Shown: in pieces, positions 1-9,569 of the stretch
Position numbering within the stretch: position 1 is the first letter of the stretch
Layout of the letters: each line of letters starts with the position of its first letter
Source of the DNA: Cycas panzhihuaensis
Taxonomy: Eukaryota; Cycadophyta
Length of the DNA stretch: 64,000 nucleotides
NCBI GenBank assembly: GCA_023213395.1
Contig: CM041465.1
Location: 133,369,741 to 133,433,740, forward strand
Direction: 5' to 3'
Program-made: the position numbers and the translations under genes
Notes under the pieces: generated by a model
The model's database searches: none
What the model saw: the letters and a program-made list of their open reading frames with translations, nothing else
Told to the model about the DNA's origin: nothing

Positions 1-585
1 TACTTAATATGTATCTTGCTCTTTCCAAGAGTGTCCTATTCATGTGCTTAGTAATGCTATTTTGCTGTGGAGTATAGCTAGTGGTCTTATGTCTTTTGAT
101 CCCAGCTTCTCTGTAATAGTTCTCAAACTCCAAGGAGTTAAACTCACCTCTATTGTCAATTATTAAATATTTAATTGACTTATCAGTACTATTCTTAACT
201 AGAGCCTTGAACTGCTTAAACACACTGAAAACTTTAGATTTCCTTTCGAAAAAATAGACCTGTACCTTCCTGGAATAATCATCTATAAATGTTACAAAAT
301 ACAATGATCCTCCACGAGATATTTTAGGGGCTAGTCCCCATACATTTGAATGTATGTAATCCAAAATGTCTTTACTAGTGTGACTCCCTACTTTAAACTT
401 GAGTCTACACTATTTTCTAAAAACACAATGTTTACACAAAGAAAAATCTAAAAGTTGTAAGTCAGGAAGTAACTTACGATTTATCAGCACCTTAAGTCCT
501 TTCTTACTCATGTTCCCAAGTCTCTAATGCCATAATTGAGCTAGATCTTCTGCAATCTTTGATGTTGTAGTTGCTTGGATGACAT
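1..585 (-). pseudogene. copia integrase core, partial
   Basis: The minus strand near positions 20-95 encodes a peptide with the copia integrase motif YTPQQNS followed by a basic stretch (KHMNRTLLERARYI). This is the segment around the last acidic residue of the DDE catalytic triad, which inserts element cDNA into host DNA. Upstream, towards 585, degenerate integrase and GAG-pre-integrase sequence is still in order after the protease, but stops such as the one near 520 break it. It is truncated by the window edge and nonfunctional. Confidence 0.75.
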
Positions 586-945
586 CTATACTTCCACTAA
601 AATATAAAGATTTCCTGTCTTTAAGGCTTTCATAACAACTAAGGTGCCCTTTGACACCTTTAGGACTCCTTCATGACTTGTATGCTTAAAACCTCCTGAA
701 TCTAGTTCACCTAAGGAAATCAGATTCTTTTTTAGATCAAGTACATGTCTAACCTCAGTTAATATTCTGACTACCCCATTGATCATCTTAATTCTGATGC
801 TACCAATGCCCACTATCTTACAAGAAACTTCATTTCCCATAAGCACATCACCACCATCAAGAGGTTGGTATGATGAGAACCAACTCTTGTGTGGACACAT
901 GTGGTACGAAGCACCTAAATCTAATAACTAGTTATGGTGATAATG
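586..945 (-). pseudogene. copia aspartic protease region
   Basis: The open stretch 586-900 encodes a typical copia protease body (GIGSIRIKM, RHVLDLKKNLISLGELDSGGF). Just upstream in the same frame, at about 903-930, the active-site loop reads LDLGASYHM, where copia proteases normally have D-S/T-G-A. The Leu in place of Ser/Thr would be expected to inactivate the enzyme, which normally cuts the gag-pol polyprotein. A stop lies just before this loop (around 933). The methionine at 900 is internal and not a real start. Confidence 0.75.
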
Positions 946-1745
946 AGAAACATTATAAATGACCAAGACATCATCATCCATACCTTGATTTGACTCCACC
1001 TAATTTGCCTCCTTGGCAGGATCTTCTCTTTTCTAGAACTCCTTCCTTTTGTAGCAATCCTTCTTGAGGTGACCAGTCTTATTACAATGCCAACACCTGA
1101 GCTTACTCTTTTTACTCTTTGACTTGGACCTTAATGTATCCCTGGAGTTTTGTCCTCTCTCAAACATTCTACCTGTTACCATCATAGCTTCTAGTGTGGA
1201 GGTTTCAAGACTAGATTTCCTCCACACTTCTTCCATTAGCAAAGCACTTACAATAGAATCATAATCCAATATATCTGTAGTGCTAAAACTAATTGAGATG
1301 ATAATGTTATCCTCATCCTCAATTTTAACATCGATGCTAGTTAACTAACAAATAAGAGTATTGAAAATATTTAAATGGTTAGCAATTTTTATACCTTCCT
1401 TCATCCGTAATGAGTACAGTTGCCTCTTTAGGTAGATTTGATTCGTTATTGATTTGGTCATATACAGGCCTTCCAACTAGGTCTGTAATCCTGCTGCTAT
1501 CTCCTCCCCTGCAATGTTAAACAAGACTTCATCTACCAAGCACAAGCGTATTATGCTAAGTGCCTTTTTCTCTAAGTCATCCATTCATCATCATCCATCC
1601 CTACGTGTTTCTTTGATTTACCTACAAGGGCTTTGTACAAACCCTATTGTATAAGAGTATCATGTGTTTTTAGCTTCCACAACTCGAATATAGTTTTTCT
1701 ATTGAATTTCTCCACCTCGAACTTTGCACTTGCTAGTTTCACCAT
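946..1745 (-). pseudogene. copia gag with CCHC zinc knuckle
   Basis: The likely start is the ATG at 1745 (MVKLASAKFEVEKFN), about 55 bp downstream of the PBS, as is usual for Tork-like elements; the opening motif (K.EVEKFN) is typical of copia gag. The C-terminal part, 1033-1269, is open and ends with a basic Ser/Lys stretch and the RNA-binding knuckle C-X2-C-X4-H-X4-C (CWHCNKTGHLKKDC, about 1050-1095). The middle (1270-1640) carries several stops. Gag would form the virus-like particle and bind element RNA. Confidence 0.8.
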
Positions 1746-1800
1746 TTGGTGTAGAAAAACTGACACCAAAACCTTCACAAACTCACTACAAAAAAACAAG

Positions 1801-1816
1801 TGGCTATGATACCACT
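1801..1816 (-). promoter_or_regulatory. primer-binding site (initiator Met tRNA)
   Basis: On the minus strand this reads AGTGGTATCATAGCCA, one change from the plant initiator-Met PBS core TGGTATCAGAGCC. It lies directly inside the LTR whose terminal CA pairs with TG at 1817 on the plus strand. Confidence 0.8.
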
Positions 1817-2449
1817 TGTTGAGGATACAAGGTCCCAAACCTTAAATCTCCACAAGATCTGAACTATTTTGCAACTAGTTATAGGAATCAAAACTAAAAT
1901 TTAACATGCAAGTTATAAACTTAGAGATAATACAATAACATGAATATGAAAGCCAAACATCATATATACACATAATATAACATAGTAAAACCCTAACAGT
2001 GTGCTAGGGAAATATCTACATATGAAAGGTATCGATCTTTATTATTGTAAAATGGAAAAAAAATACATCTCAGTAGTATAGTGCTCTTAGGAACAACAAC
2101 CAACAGCTGCCCTCATCATAGTACATTACATTACATACAACATAATAAGAAAATCCCTAAATTGGGCTACATGAGAAGGACATCCAAGGCATACATCTCA
2201 ACCGTAGAATCTAGGATATTTGTGTCAAATGACCCTGATTCTCTTTACATTTTAATATGGTTTACAGGGCTAATTTTTTAGGTTGGGAGCTATCACCCCT
2301 GAACCCCCTCTTAGTAGGGGGCATTCCACGCCCCCCGCACCCCCCGGCCAAGGGGGGCTCCCAGCCCTCATGGAATCCCTCGAGAAAGATTAAGGGGGGG
2401 AAACTGTGCTGCTAACATGCCAAATTTTAGCCTCAAACTATTATTGTCA
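1817..2449 (-). repeat. 5' LTR of Tork-like copia element (family A)
   Basis: 633 bp, bounded by TG/CA (plus strand TGTTGAGG to ATTGTCA). The boundary is supported by the adjacent PBS on one side and chromovirus RNase H sequence on the other. A second, inverted copy occurs at 6490-7126. The LTR is AT-rich except for a striking G/C-rich block at 2286-2400 with many C5-C6 and G5-G7 runs. Confidence 0.85.
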
Positions 2450-4135
2450 TAATATCCAACAGTAATGACCTCCACCTGAGTCCTCATCACTCTCAATTTT
2501 AACTAGACCTTCTAACTTGAATGTGATGCCTTGGGTTTTGGGTTAGATGTAGTCCTAATACAAGACTCTCATCCCATTGCAATCGAAATCCAAAAATTAA
2601 AAGATAATGAGATTTGTCTCTCTATATATTAGAAGGAGATGAAAGCTATTCTTCATGCTATTGATAAATGGTAGGAATACCTACTAGGCTCTAAATTCGC
2701 CATTCTTATAGATCATCGTAGCCACCATAATCTATTTGATTAGCCAGTTTTGACTACCCTAACTAGAGTAAAATCTTTTTCACCCATAAAGGTTGGTCAA
2801 CCTTTAACAAACATCTCCTTTATCATAATTACATCTTTATCCATCCTCCTCCTTATTCATACCTAAAATCCTAGTAGAATACCACTCTTCTCCCCTCAGT
2901 GGCCACTTAGGCTTTGATAGGTCTTATCAATGAATTCACATAAATTTCTTTTAGCCCCATATAAGGTCTACCATATTTACCTTCATATTATAATATGACA
3001 CATGTCAATAAAATAAAGTTGAGACTAAACCTCTTTAACCATTAAATATTCCATAAGGTAAGTGGCAAGATATTGCCATGGAATTCATCATGGGCTTACA
3101 TCTATTCGTTGGGTTTGACTCCATTTGGGTAATCATTGACAGATTAACTAAGTACTCACACTTTCTCCCTGTTCACACGTCATATACATCCTCTTGTCTT
3201 GCTGACCTATATATCCAATTTATGTTTCACCTCCATAGTTTCCTGTCATCTATCATTTATGATTGAGACCCTAAGTTTACTAGCTCCTTTTAGTAAGAAC
3301 TCTTTAAGGCTGTTAGAACCTTATTTAACATGATCTCTACCTACCACCCACAAATAAATGGCCAATCTAAGGTCCTAAACAAAACTTTAGAAACTTATCT
3401 ACATTGCTTTGCCCCAGAACACTGAACTAAGGGGACCTCCTAACTTGCCCTGGTAGAGTACTAGTATAACTCTTCTCATCATTCTACCATTAGTATGTCC
3501 CCTTTTTTGGCCCTCTATGGTTACCATCCCCCTTCCCACCATACCTTATCCACAAACTTTTGAATGACTTTTGTATAATAAAAGCTTCAAGAGATGGACC
3601 AAATCTTGGATGCCCTTCAACAGAGTTTAGTTACCGCTTGAAATGAAATGAAGCAACTTGCCAATTACCATTGATTTGATCATTCCTTTGATATTGGAGA
3701 TATAGTATACCTTTGCCTCCAACCTTATAAGTAAGAATCTCTTACATCACCTCAAGGGCATAAACTAAGCCCCTAGTACTATGGCCCTTATAAAATCCTC
3801 CGTATAATTGGTGAATTTGCCTATGCCTTAGAACTCCCCCCAAATACCAATATCCATAATGTTTTCCATGTTTTCTACCTAAAAAAATATCTTAGAGCTA
3901 AAGTTACATCCCATACGACCCTATCCATTCTCTCTAAGGAGTAAACTCTTACAATCCCCCTTGATCAAATTCTTTCCAATCACTAGCATCACCTCTAGAG
4001 TTGCATTATTTCTTAACACTTGGTGTAGTGGGTTAATTATGATACAGATGAAGCTACTTAGGAATCTAATGAGTTTATTTAGTAATATCCTCATCTCCAA
4101 CACTGCAAGGATTTAGCATCTCAGAGGGGAGGACC
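2450..4135 (+). pseudogene. chromovirus (Ty3/gypsy) RNase H-integrase-chromodomain
   Basis: Conceptual translation of the plus strand gives, in order: RNase H from about 2495 (LIQDSHPIAIE, then EMKAILHAIDKW and LLGSKFAILIDH); an integrase zinc-binding segment (2890-2990, HSSPLSGHLGF and CDTCQ-like residues); an integrase core beginning near 3078 (MEFIMGLHLFVGFDSIWVII, then DRLTKYSHFLPV and STYHPQINGQSK); a C-terminal domain (YYGPYKILRIIGEFAYALEL near 3777); and a degenerate chromodomain (3990-4110, W.NYDTDEAT). Many stops and some frame changes are present. The N-terminal part (gag, protease, RT) is missing because the copia element at 1-2449 lies there. The chromodomain places it among chromoviruses, which target heterochromatin. 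Confidence 0.8.
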
Positions 4136-4470
4136 TGTAACATAATCCCATATTTCCTTAGCATTAGAAAGAGGGAGCTAATAACAAGTTAAGGATTAAA
4201 GCACTTATTAAGATTTGTGCATGGACCGCTAAGTCATCCAGTAAGATGTAAGGTTGCTAGGGCCACCAATAGAATCATAAGGAAGAAGTCCCTTGCTTGT
4301 GTATTTAAAGGGTTAAATATCACTTGTAATGGTTGTCGAATATTGTTATCTTGAAGAGAAAGTACTTTGGTACTTCTTTTGGTGATTTATTATTTATGAT
4401 ATATTTATGCACTTATGTTAATTTGGCTTTACTTTTGTTGATCTATATTTACAAGTTTAAATTTCTAACA
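4136..4470 (+). repeat. probable 3' LTR of the chromovirus
   Basis: A purine-rich tract (AGAGGGGAGGACC, 4123-4135) directly precedes TGTAACATAATCCC, the usual polypurine tract then LTR start. The end at TTCTAACA (4470) is chosen only because it ends in CA; no second copy is in the window to confirm it. A TATA-like TATTTAAAG lies near 4301. Confidence 0.55.
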
Positions 4471-4929
4471 AGAAATAGTCCAATCAGTATACTAGTTAGA
4501 CTTACGATAGACACCAATGATTCCAGTGAGTGGAGATTCATAATGGAGAGTCACATTGATGGAGGAGTGACATGTAGGATTTGGATCCCTTACCTCCCTC
4601 AAAGGATCTAGTTGGCTTGCAAGTTAGAAAAGTTTATTATATAAGATTTTAAGTAGAAAGAAAGAATCAGTTATAATAAGACATTTGTATCAATCTCTAT
4701 GTTATTTATAGTCTGATTAATCCTTACTTTGGTAGCTATATATAGTTAGATGTCATATAAAATGAATGTAAGATTAACATTCCTTAATGAAGACTTTAAG
4801 AGAAGATTCATATGGATCAAGTGGCTCAACCTCTTGGTTCAGTGAAGGAATAAGGTTGAGTACTATGGATTAAGTGTTGTTATAAGAGGAGTTATGTGGT
4901 TGACTATTGGAGATATTTCCAAAGAATCA
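4471..4929 (+). other. no gene recognised
   Basis: AT-rich sequence between the chromovirus LTR and a copia 3' scrap. Short open frames exist but show no domain I recognise. It may be degraded RT/RNase H of the copia scrap that follows. Confidence 0.4.
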
Positions 4930-5110
4930 TGTATATATAAGGCATAACATAATTACATTCAAGAGTAGATCATATTAGGGAAGATCCAAGTTGAGTTTTA
5001 TCCAAGTGAAGATCAACTTGAGGATGTGTTCCCCAAGCTCTTACTAAATATCACTTCATCAGGTTCATGAAAATTTGAGAGATTTAGTGAGGTTATCCTT
5101 AAGGGAGGAT
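4930..5110 (+). pseudogene. copia RNase H C-terminus remnant
   Basis: The plus strand encodes YPSEDQLEDVFPKLL followed by KFERFSEVILKGG, which resembles the conserved end of copia polyproteins (SEDQLADIFTK.L then a KFE..R..LG tail). A purine tract (AAGGGAGGATC, about 5101) follows, as expected just before a 3' LTR. The upstream RNase H core is not recognisable. This rests on one motif. Confidence 0.4.
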
Positions 5111-5589
5111 CTATTGACGATGATAATAAAGATATATAAATCCCTTGAAATACTTTAAGACCCTATATTTAAATTAAGAGAAGATGTTAGAGTGACCTTA
5201 TGTCACTTATTGACTAATATAAATGTGAAGATAATATTATACAAATATTATTGATATAATTATGTGATCCAATGGATGTAATTTGAATATTATTATTTGA
5301 GGTACTTATAATATATAAATATAGATCAAAGTCCATTGTAATATTATAATATAGATTTGTAGAAATGTAATAATATATTTTATGGTGAATTTTTCCTGAA
5401 AGTATTGCCACGTCAAATCTATTTATCCTGTGTGCTTATTCTGTTTGAGTCTTTTATGTTCATAAATGATTCAATGATCTTATCTAACTATTTGGTGTTT
5501 CCTAATAATAAATAGAGAAAATTATTAAGGAACAATACCCACTTAAGGATTCTAAGGGAATGGAGGTTTTAATACTTAAAAAACTATAA
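5111..5589. other. AT-rich stretch, nothing recognised
   Basis: Very AT-rich sequence with no convincing coding frame, repeat or RNA gene. It could include the decayed 3' LTR of the preceding copia scrap. Confidence 0.4.
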
Positions 5590-5840
5590 GGATCTAATTA
5601 GAATTTTTTGACCTAAATAAAAACCAAGATGTACATGTATGGTTATCAAAGATAGAGACTTATTTTCATATCCACTAATAGTTTGATAGAGATAAGGTTC
5701 TATTTACATATTTATATTTGAACAACCAAGCACTACAATGGTTTACTTAGTGGCATAAGGACTATGAGAATACCATAAATTTTAGTTGGAATTTCTTCAA
5801 GTTTGTAATCTATAAACAAAATAAGGATACTTGAGATAGG
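5590..5840 (+). pseudogene. gypsy-type gag fragment
   Basis: The plus strand encodes WLSKIETYFHIH, a charged step, LFTYLYLNNQALQWF and W.KDYENT. This is the pattern of the retrotransposon gag domain (W...E.YF....D...V..A...L...A..W). It carries several stops. The fragment ends at the LTR-like sequence starting at 5845, with no zinc knuckle or protease, so the two probably belong to different elements or the rest is deleted. Confidence 0.5.
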
Positions 5841-5844
5841 GATT

Positions 5845-6154
5845 TGTTATGACCTAAGACAATTATGGGAGTTAATAAAATTATTACTTTTAATTATTAA
5901 AATTTAGTTTTAAATATTATTAGGGAATATGTATCTTAGTAGAAGTTGGATTATTATTAGGAAGTCAGTTATTTTTAAGGATCATCAAATATGATACCTA
6001 TAAATAGAGAATTAATGTTCACTTACAAATTATCTTTTATGAGTTAATTAATTTAGGATCTTTTAACTATTTGGCTCTTAAGAGCTTTTATTCAACTTTC
6101 ATTTTAGTTTTCTTTTATATTAATGGAAGTATATCCAAATTAGGATCCTTTTAA
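5845..6154 (+). repeat. LTR followed by Met-tRNA PBS
   Basis: TGTTATGACC at 5845 is followed about 310 bp later by TGGTATCAAAGCTT (6156-6169), a near match to the Met-tRNA PBS. This suggests a 5' LTR on the plus strand. No second copy is seen, and the exact 3' end (no clear CA directly before the PBS) is uncertain. The internal region after the PBS is lost or unrecognisable before the next LTR at 6490. Confidence 0.5.
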
Positions 6155-6169
6155 GTGGTATCAAAGCTT

Positions 6170-6489
6170 TGGTTTAGGTATATGAAAAATCTATATTTTT
6201 AGGAGTATAAATAGAAGAATTTAAAAAAAAATTATAAATCTAAGATAGTGAGGCATATTTTATAAATTTGAAATGGTCATATTATAAATTTTAGAGTGAA
6301 ATTATGAAAATTATAGGGGGTTTAGTTTTAATATATTATTCATTTCTATTTTAAGGCCTAAAATATATTATTATGACTTTAAACAACTATAAATTTAGCT
6401 AGAAGTGTTTAATTGACCTCAATTTTCTCCTCTAAATTTATGTATCTTAATGTTTACTTTTAATTGAAAGTGGTTTTCATTAGGTAATG
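6170..6489. other. AT-rich stretch, nothing recognised
   Basis: Between the PBS at 6156 and the next LTR at 6490. No domain, repeat or RNA gene seen. Confidence 0.4.
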
Positions 6490-7126
6490 TGACAACAATG
6501 GTTGGAGGCTAAAATTTTGACATGTTAGTAGTGCAGTTTCCCCCCCAAACCTTCCTTGAGGGTTCTAAGGGGGATGGGAGCCTCCCTTGGCCATGGGGGT
6601 ACGGGGGGTGTGGAACACCCCCCATAAAGAGGGGGTTCAGGGGTGATAGACCCCAACCCAAAAGTTTAGCACTAGAAAGTATATTAAATTGTAAAGAGAA
6701 TCAGGGTCATTCACTCAAAATACCCTAGATTCTATGGTTAAGATTTGTGCCTTGGATGACCCTCTCATGTAGCCTGATTTAGGGCATTTTTTATTATGTT
6801 GATAGTGTTTAATATACTGTGAGGAGTTGGGTGGCTAGTTGTTATTGTTGTGAGCACTTTGCTATAGGATTGTGTATATTTTCTCCATTCTTTGATAATA
6901 AAGATTGACACCTTTTTTATGTAGATATTTCCCTAGTACACTGCTAGGGTTTTACCATGTTATATTGGGTGTATATGTGATGCTTAGCTTTCTTGTTCAT
7001 TTTATTATTTTATCTCTAGTTTTAAGAACTTTCATGTTAAATTTTAGTTTTAATTCTTATAACTATTTGCAAAAATAGTTTAGATCTTGGTGGCGATTTA
7101 AGGGTTGGGACCTTATCTTCTCAACA
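6490..7126 (+). repeat. LTR of family A, inverted relative to 1817-2449
   Basis: 637 bp, TGACAACA to TCAACA. It is the reverse complement, with many substitutions, of the LTR at 1817-2449, including the G/C-rich block (6540-6655) and the terminal segment with TTAGATCTTGG and TTTAAGGGTTGGGACC. No PBS follows and no clear matching 5-bp duplication flanks it, so it may be a solo LTR or the 3' LTR of a deleted element. The tandem array begins after the next five bases. Confidence 0.85.
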
Positions 7127-7131
7127 GTTTT
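7127..7131 (+). repeat. left target site duplication GTTTT
   Basis: GTTTT immediately precedes TGAAATGAG of LTR1 and is repeated exactly at 22563-22567 after LTR4. It also directly follows the terminal CA of the family A LTR. Confidence 0.8.
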
Positions 7132-7427
7132 TGAAATGAGTTAATGTCACAAGGTCATTACATTAGTTGATTATTCCTAAAAGGGTCTTAAGTGAACTTT
7201 AAATTAGATTACTTAAGTGAAATTCACTTTTATGTACATTATGTATAATTTTATTTTACCTAACTCTAATGCTCTCTCTCTCAATATAAAAGTAAAATCT
7301 CAATCAAGGAGGCTTATTCTTACCTCCCTATTTGTGAGAGCTACTCTTTTTCTTTCAAGTCTCTCTTGCTCCTATATTTGACTTTATGTTTTGCTCATGG
7401 AGATGAAGAATAGATCTACATATTTCA
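7132..7427 (+). repeat. LTR1 of the array
   Basis: 296 bp, TGAAATGAG to ATATTTCA. Homologous to LTR2-LTR4. It contains the conserved block CTCTCTCTCAATATAAAAGTA (7271), with a TATA-like AATATAAAAG near 7282. A degenerate PBS (TATGATACAAGAGCTT) follows at 7428. Confidence 0.85.
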
Positions 7428-7443
7428 TATGATACAAGAGCTT
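7428..7443 (+). promoter_or_regulatory. degenerate primer-binding site of unit 1
   Basis: TATGATACAAGAGCTT aligns with the better preserved sites of related copies (TGGTATTATAGCTTT at 14740; TGGTATCAGAGC on the minus strand near 41050). Confidence 0.6.
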
Positions 7444-8303
7444 ACTTCCTTCATATTTATCACTTACACTTGCAATAAAGCCATTACTTCCTTCTCTCCC
7501 ACAATCTATGTGGTGAAGGAGATTGTGAAAGTGGATTTAAAAATATTTTTATTTTTATCATAGCATACATAGTATTGTTTACTTTCCCTTTCTCTTTTAT
7601 AGGTTTGGAAGCATAATACAAAGAATTGTAAGGCCCAAGGATTCTAATCCTTTTGTAGCTATTTATGCATATGTCATTCTTCTTTTCTTTCCCCTCTTTT
7701 TATCCATTTAACAAGGGAAAATGTTGCTAAAATTTTTCCAGCATTTAGAAGAATGTTTGTAAGGGAAAGTTTTATCTATTACTTTTAAGAATTTGGATCC
7801 ATTTAAAATATCCATTATTGTATGCTCTCACCTTACCCATATTGGGATCCTGTTGATTAAAAAAAAAAAAGAAATTTCATATGGTATCATGTGTTGATGA
7901 GATATTTGCAAGCTAAAATTTCTGTAGAAATAAAATCTATTTATTGAACTTCATAGATCTGCTAAAAATTCTATAGAGATCCAATTGAACTAATTCTAAT
8001 TGTAAAAGATATGTCTTTGAGTCTAGTTTCTAGCACAAAAAATAGCCCAATTTTATTGCTTTATGAGAAAGCTATTACTATTTTAGTGAACAATAGTTAT
8101 TTTTAACAAAGATTTTGGAAAGATATATTTTGTCTACTTTGTAGGACTGCCAAAAATTTTACAGAGCTCATTTGGACTTGGTTCCACTTCCTAAAGATGA
8201 AACTCTAAGTCTATCTTATAGCACAAAAATTGGCATTCAATTTCATTATCATAGGAGAATATTATTTCTAGTGAAGACTATTTTTTTGTAAAAAAAAAGT
8301 AAA

Positions 8304-8329
8304 TTTTTTTTTTTTTTTTTTTTTTTTTT
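8304..8329 (+). repeat. poly(T) run, 26 bases
   Basis: Uninterrupted T homopolymer in the leader of unit 1. The corresponding place in unit 2 (about 15600-15650) has only shorter A and T runs, so it expanded after the units diverged. Confidence 0.9.
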
Positions 8330-9210
8330 AAGGCTTCAAAGCCCATTGTAAAAGTGAATAAAAGAACACCTAGATCAAAGCAATATTTGGTGTCATTATA
8401 CACTTATCAGCATTTCATTTTAACTCTCTAAAATCACTTCAAGCAAGCACTCTAAAGGTGCTTCAAACAAGCACTTCAAAAGCACTCTAAGCAAGCACTC
8501 CAAAAATACTCTATTTTTAGTTATATATATATTTGATACAAATTCAATAATTTTTTCACTCTCCCTAAAAAGAATATATTACATACGTTATATTCTACCA
8601 TATTATACTTATTTACATACTCGCCAAAGTTGAGATACCTTGGTTAGGAGAATGCTATGCCATAAAGAAGGTGTGGATTTCAAGTTGGGATTGGACTGAA
8701 CCAAAATATTGGTGAGATTTGGTTAGCCATACTATTGTGCCTCAATTAGGGATCATCCTAATAACCAACTAAGAAAACTAAAACTTTAATACAAGATTAG
8801 AGGAATAGGAGGTATATATAATACAAGATTAAAATATACCCAGTCTAATATATATCATAGCCATGGGGATGCATGTACCACTCTTTGGAGGAGGTATATA
8901 TAACTACTCATTGGTGAATTGGATGAGGATTAGGAGTACCTAGACTCCGTTATGACTTGGATTTCATCACCAAGAATAATTGTGGGTATTACAGGTGAAT
9001 GTTAACTTAATTCTACTAGAAGCCTAATCATCCCTTTAATAACCTTAACTATATGTTAGATACAAGTTATAAGTTATTGGGTTGATTACACATCCTATAT
9101 TTGAGTTTTAAGTTGTGTACATCTAATGATGTCAACTTCCATATTGGCCTATAATCTTGTATATTGAATACTTACTTATTTATAAAAAATGATCCATAGT
9201 ATAATCACAA

Positions 9211-9415
9211 TCATAATGCTTCTCATATTTCTACTACATTAGGTTAATATTTGCCACAAGTGTTAATGGTCAATTTTCATCATAATGCTTTTTATATTCT
9301 TGTTTCATCAGGTTAATATTTACCACAAGTATAGTGACCAATTTTAATCATGGTGCTTCTCATATTCCTGTTGCGTCAGGTTAATATTTGTCACTAGTGT
9401 TAGTGTCTTTTCTCT
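9211..9415 (+). repeat. three tandem copies of a 68-69-bp unit
   Basis: Copies begin at 9211, 9280 and 9348, each starting TCATRRTGCTT and containing AGGTTAATATTTRYCAC. Unit 2 has two copies (about 16475-16615), so copy number varies between units. Confidence 0.85.
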
Positions 9416-9569
9416 AAGTTGCTCCCTTCATCTTTGAGAAACCATTTTCACTTCTTCTTACTTCTGCTACATTGTTTCATTACATCTCCTAATTATAAAT
9501 AGTGATTGGTTATTTATTACCATCACTTTTATAGTCCATTGTTCATTTCTTCCCTTCTCAAAAGATACT

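Larger units (their letters stand above)
1..2449 (-). mobile_element. Ty1/copia (Tork-like) element, 5' portion
   Basis: Read on the minus strand, the order is LTR, PBS, gag with a CCHC zinc knuckle, aspartic protease, then integrase, which runs off the left edge of the window. This order (integrase before any RT) is that of Ty1/copia. The zinc knuckle CWHCNKTGHLKKDC resembles the Tork/Tnt1 lineage. Reading frames carry several stops, so the copy is inactive. The element sits inside a chromovirus whose RNase H begins directly after the LTR end at 2449. The 3' half and 3' LTR lie outside the window, so its target duplication cannot be tested. Confidence 0.85.
7444..9569 (+). other. long noncoding leader of unit 1
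   Basis: About 2.1 kb between PBS and gag without a coding frame. It is collinear with 14755-16765 in unit 2 and partly with 39119-41045 on the minus strand. It holds a 26-bp T run (8304-8329), a short imperfect repeat built on CAAGCACTCTAAA (about 8447-8510), and three 68-69-bp tandem copies at 9211-9415. Unusually long for a copia leader. Confidence 0.7.

Noticed and set aside
4136-4470. Exact pairing of this LTR with another copy in the window
   Set aside because: No second copy of TGTAACATAATCCC was found, so the boundaries remain tentative.
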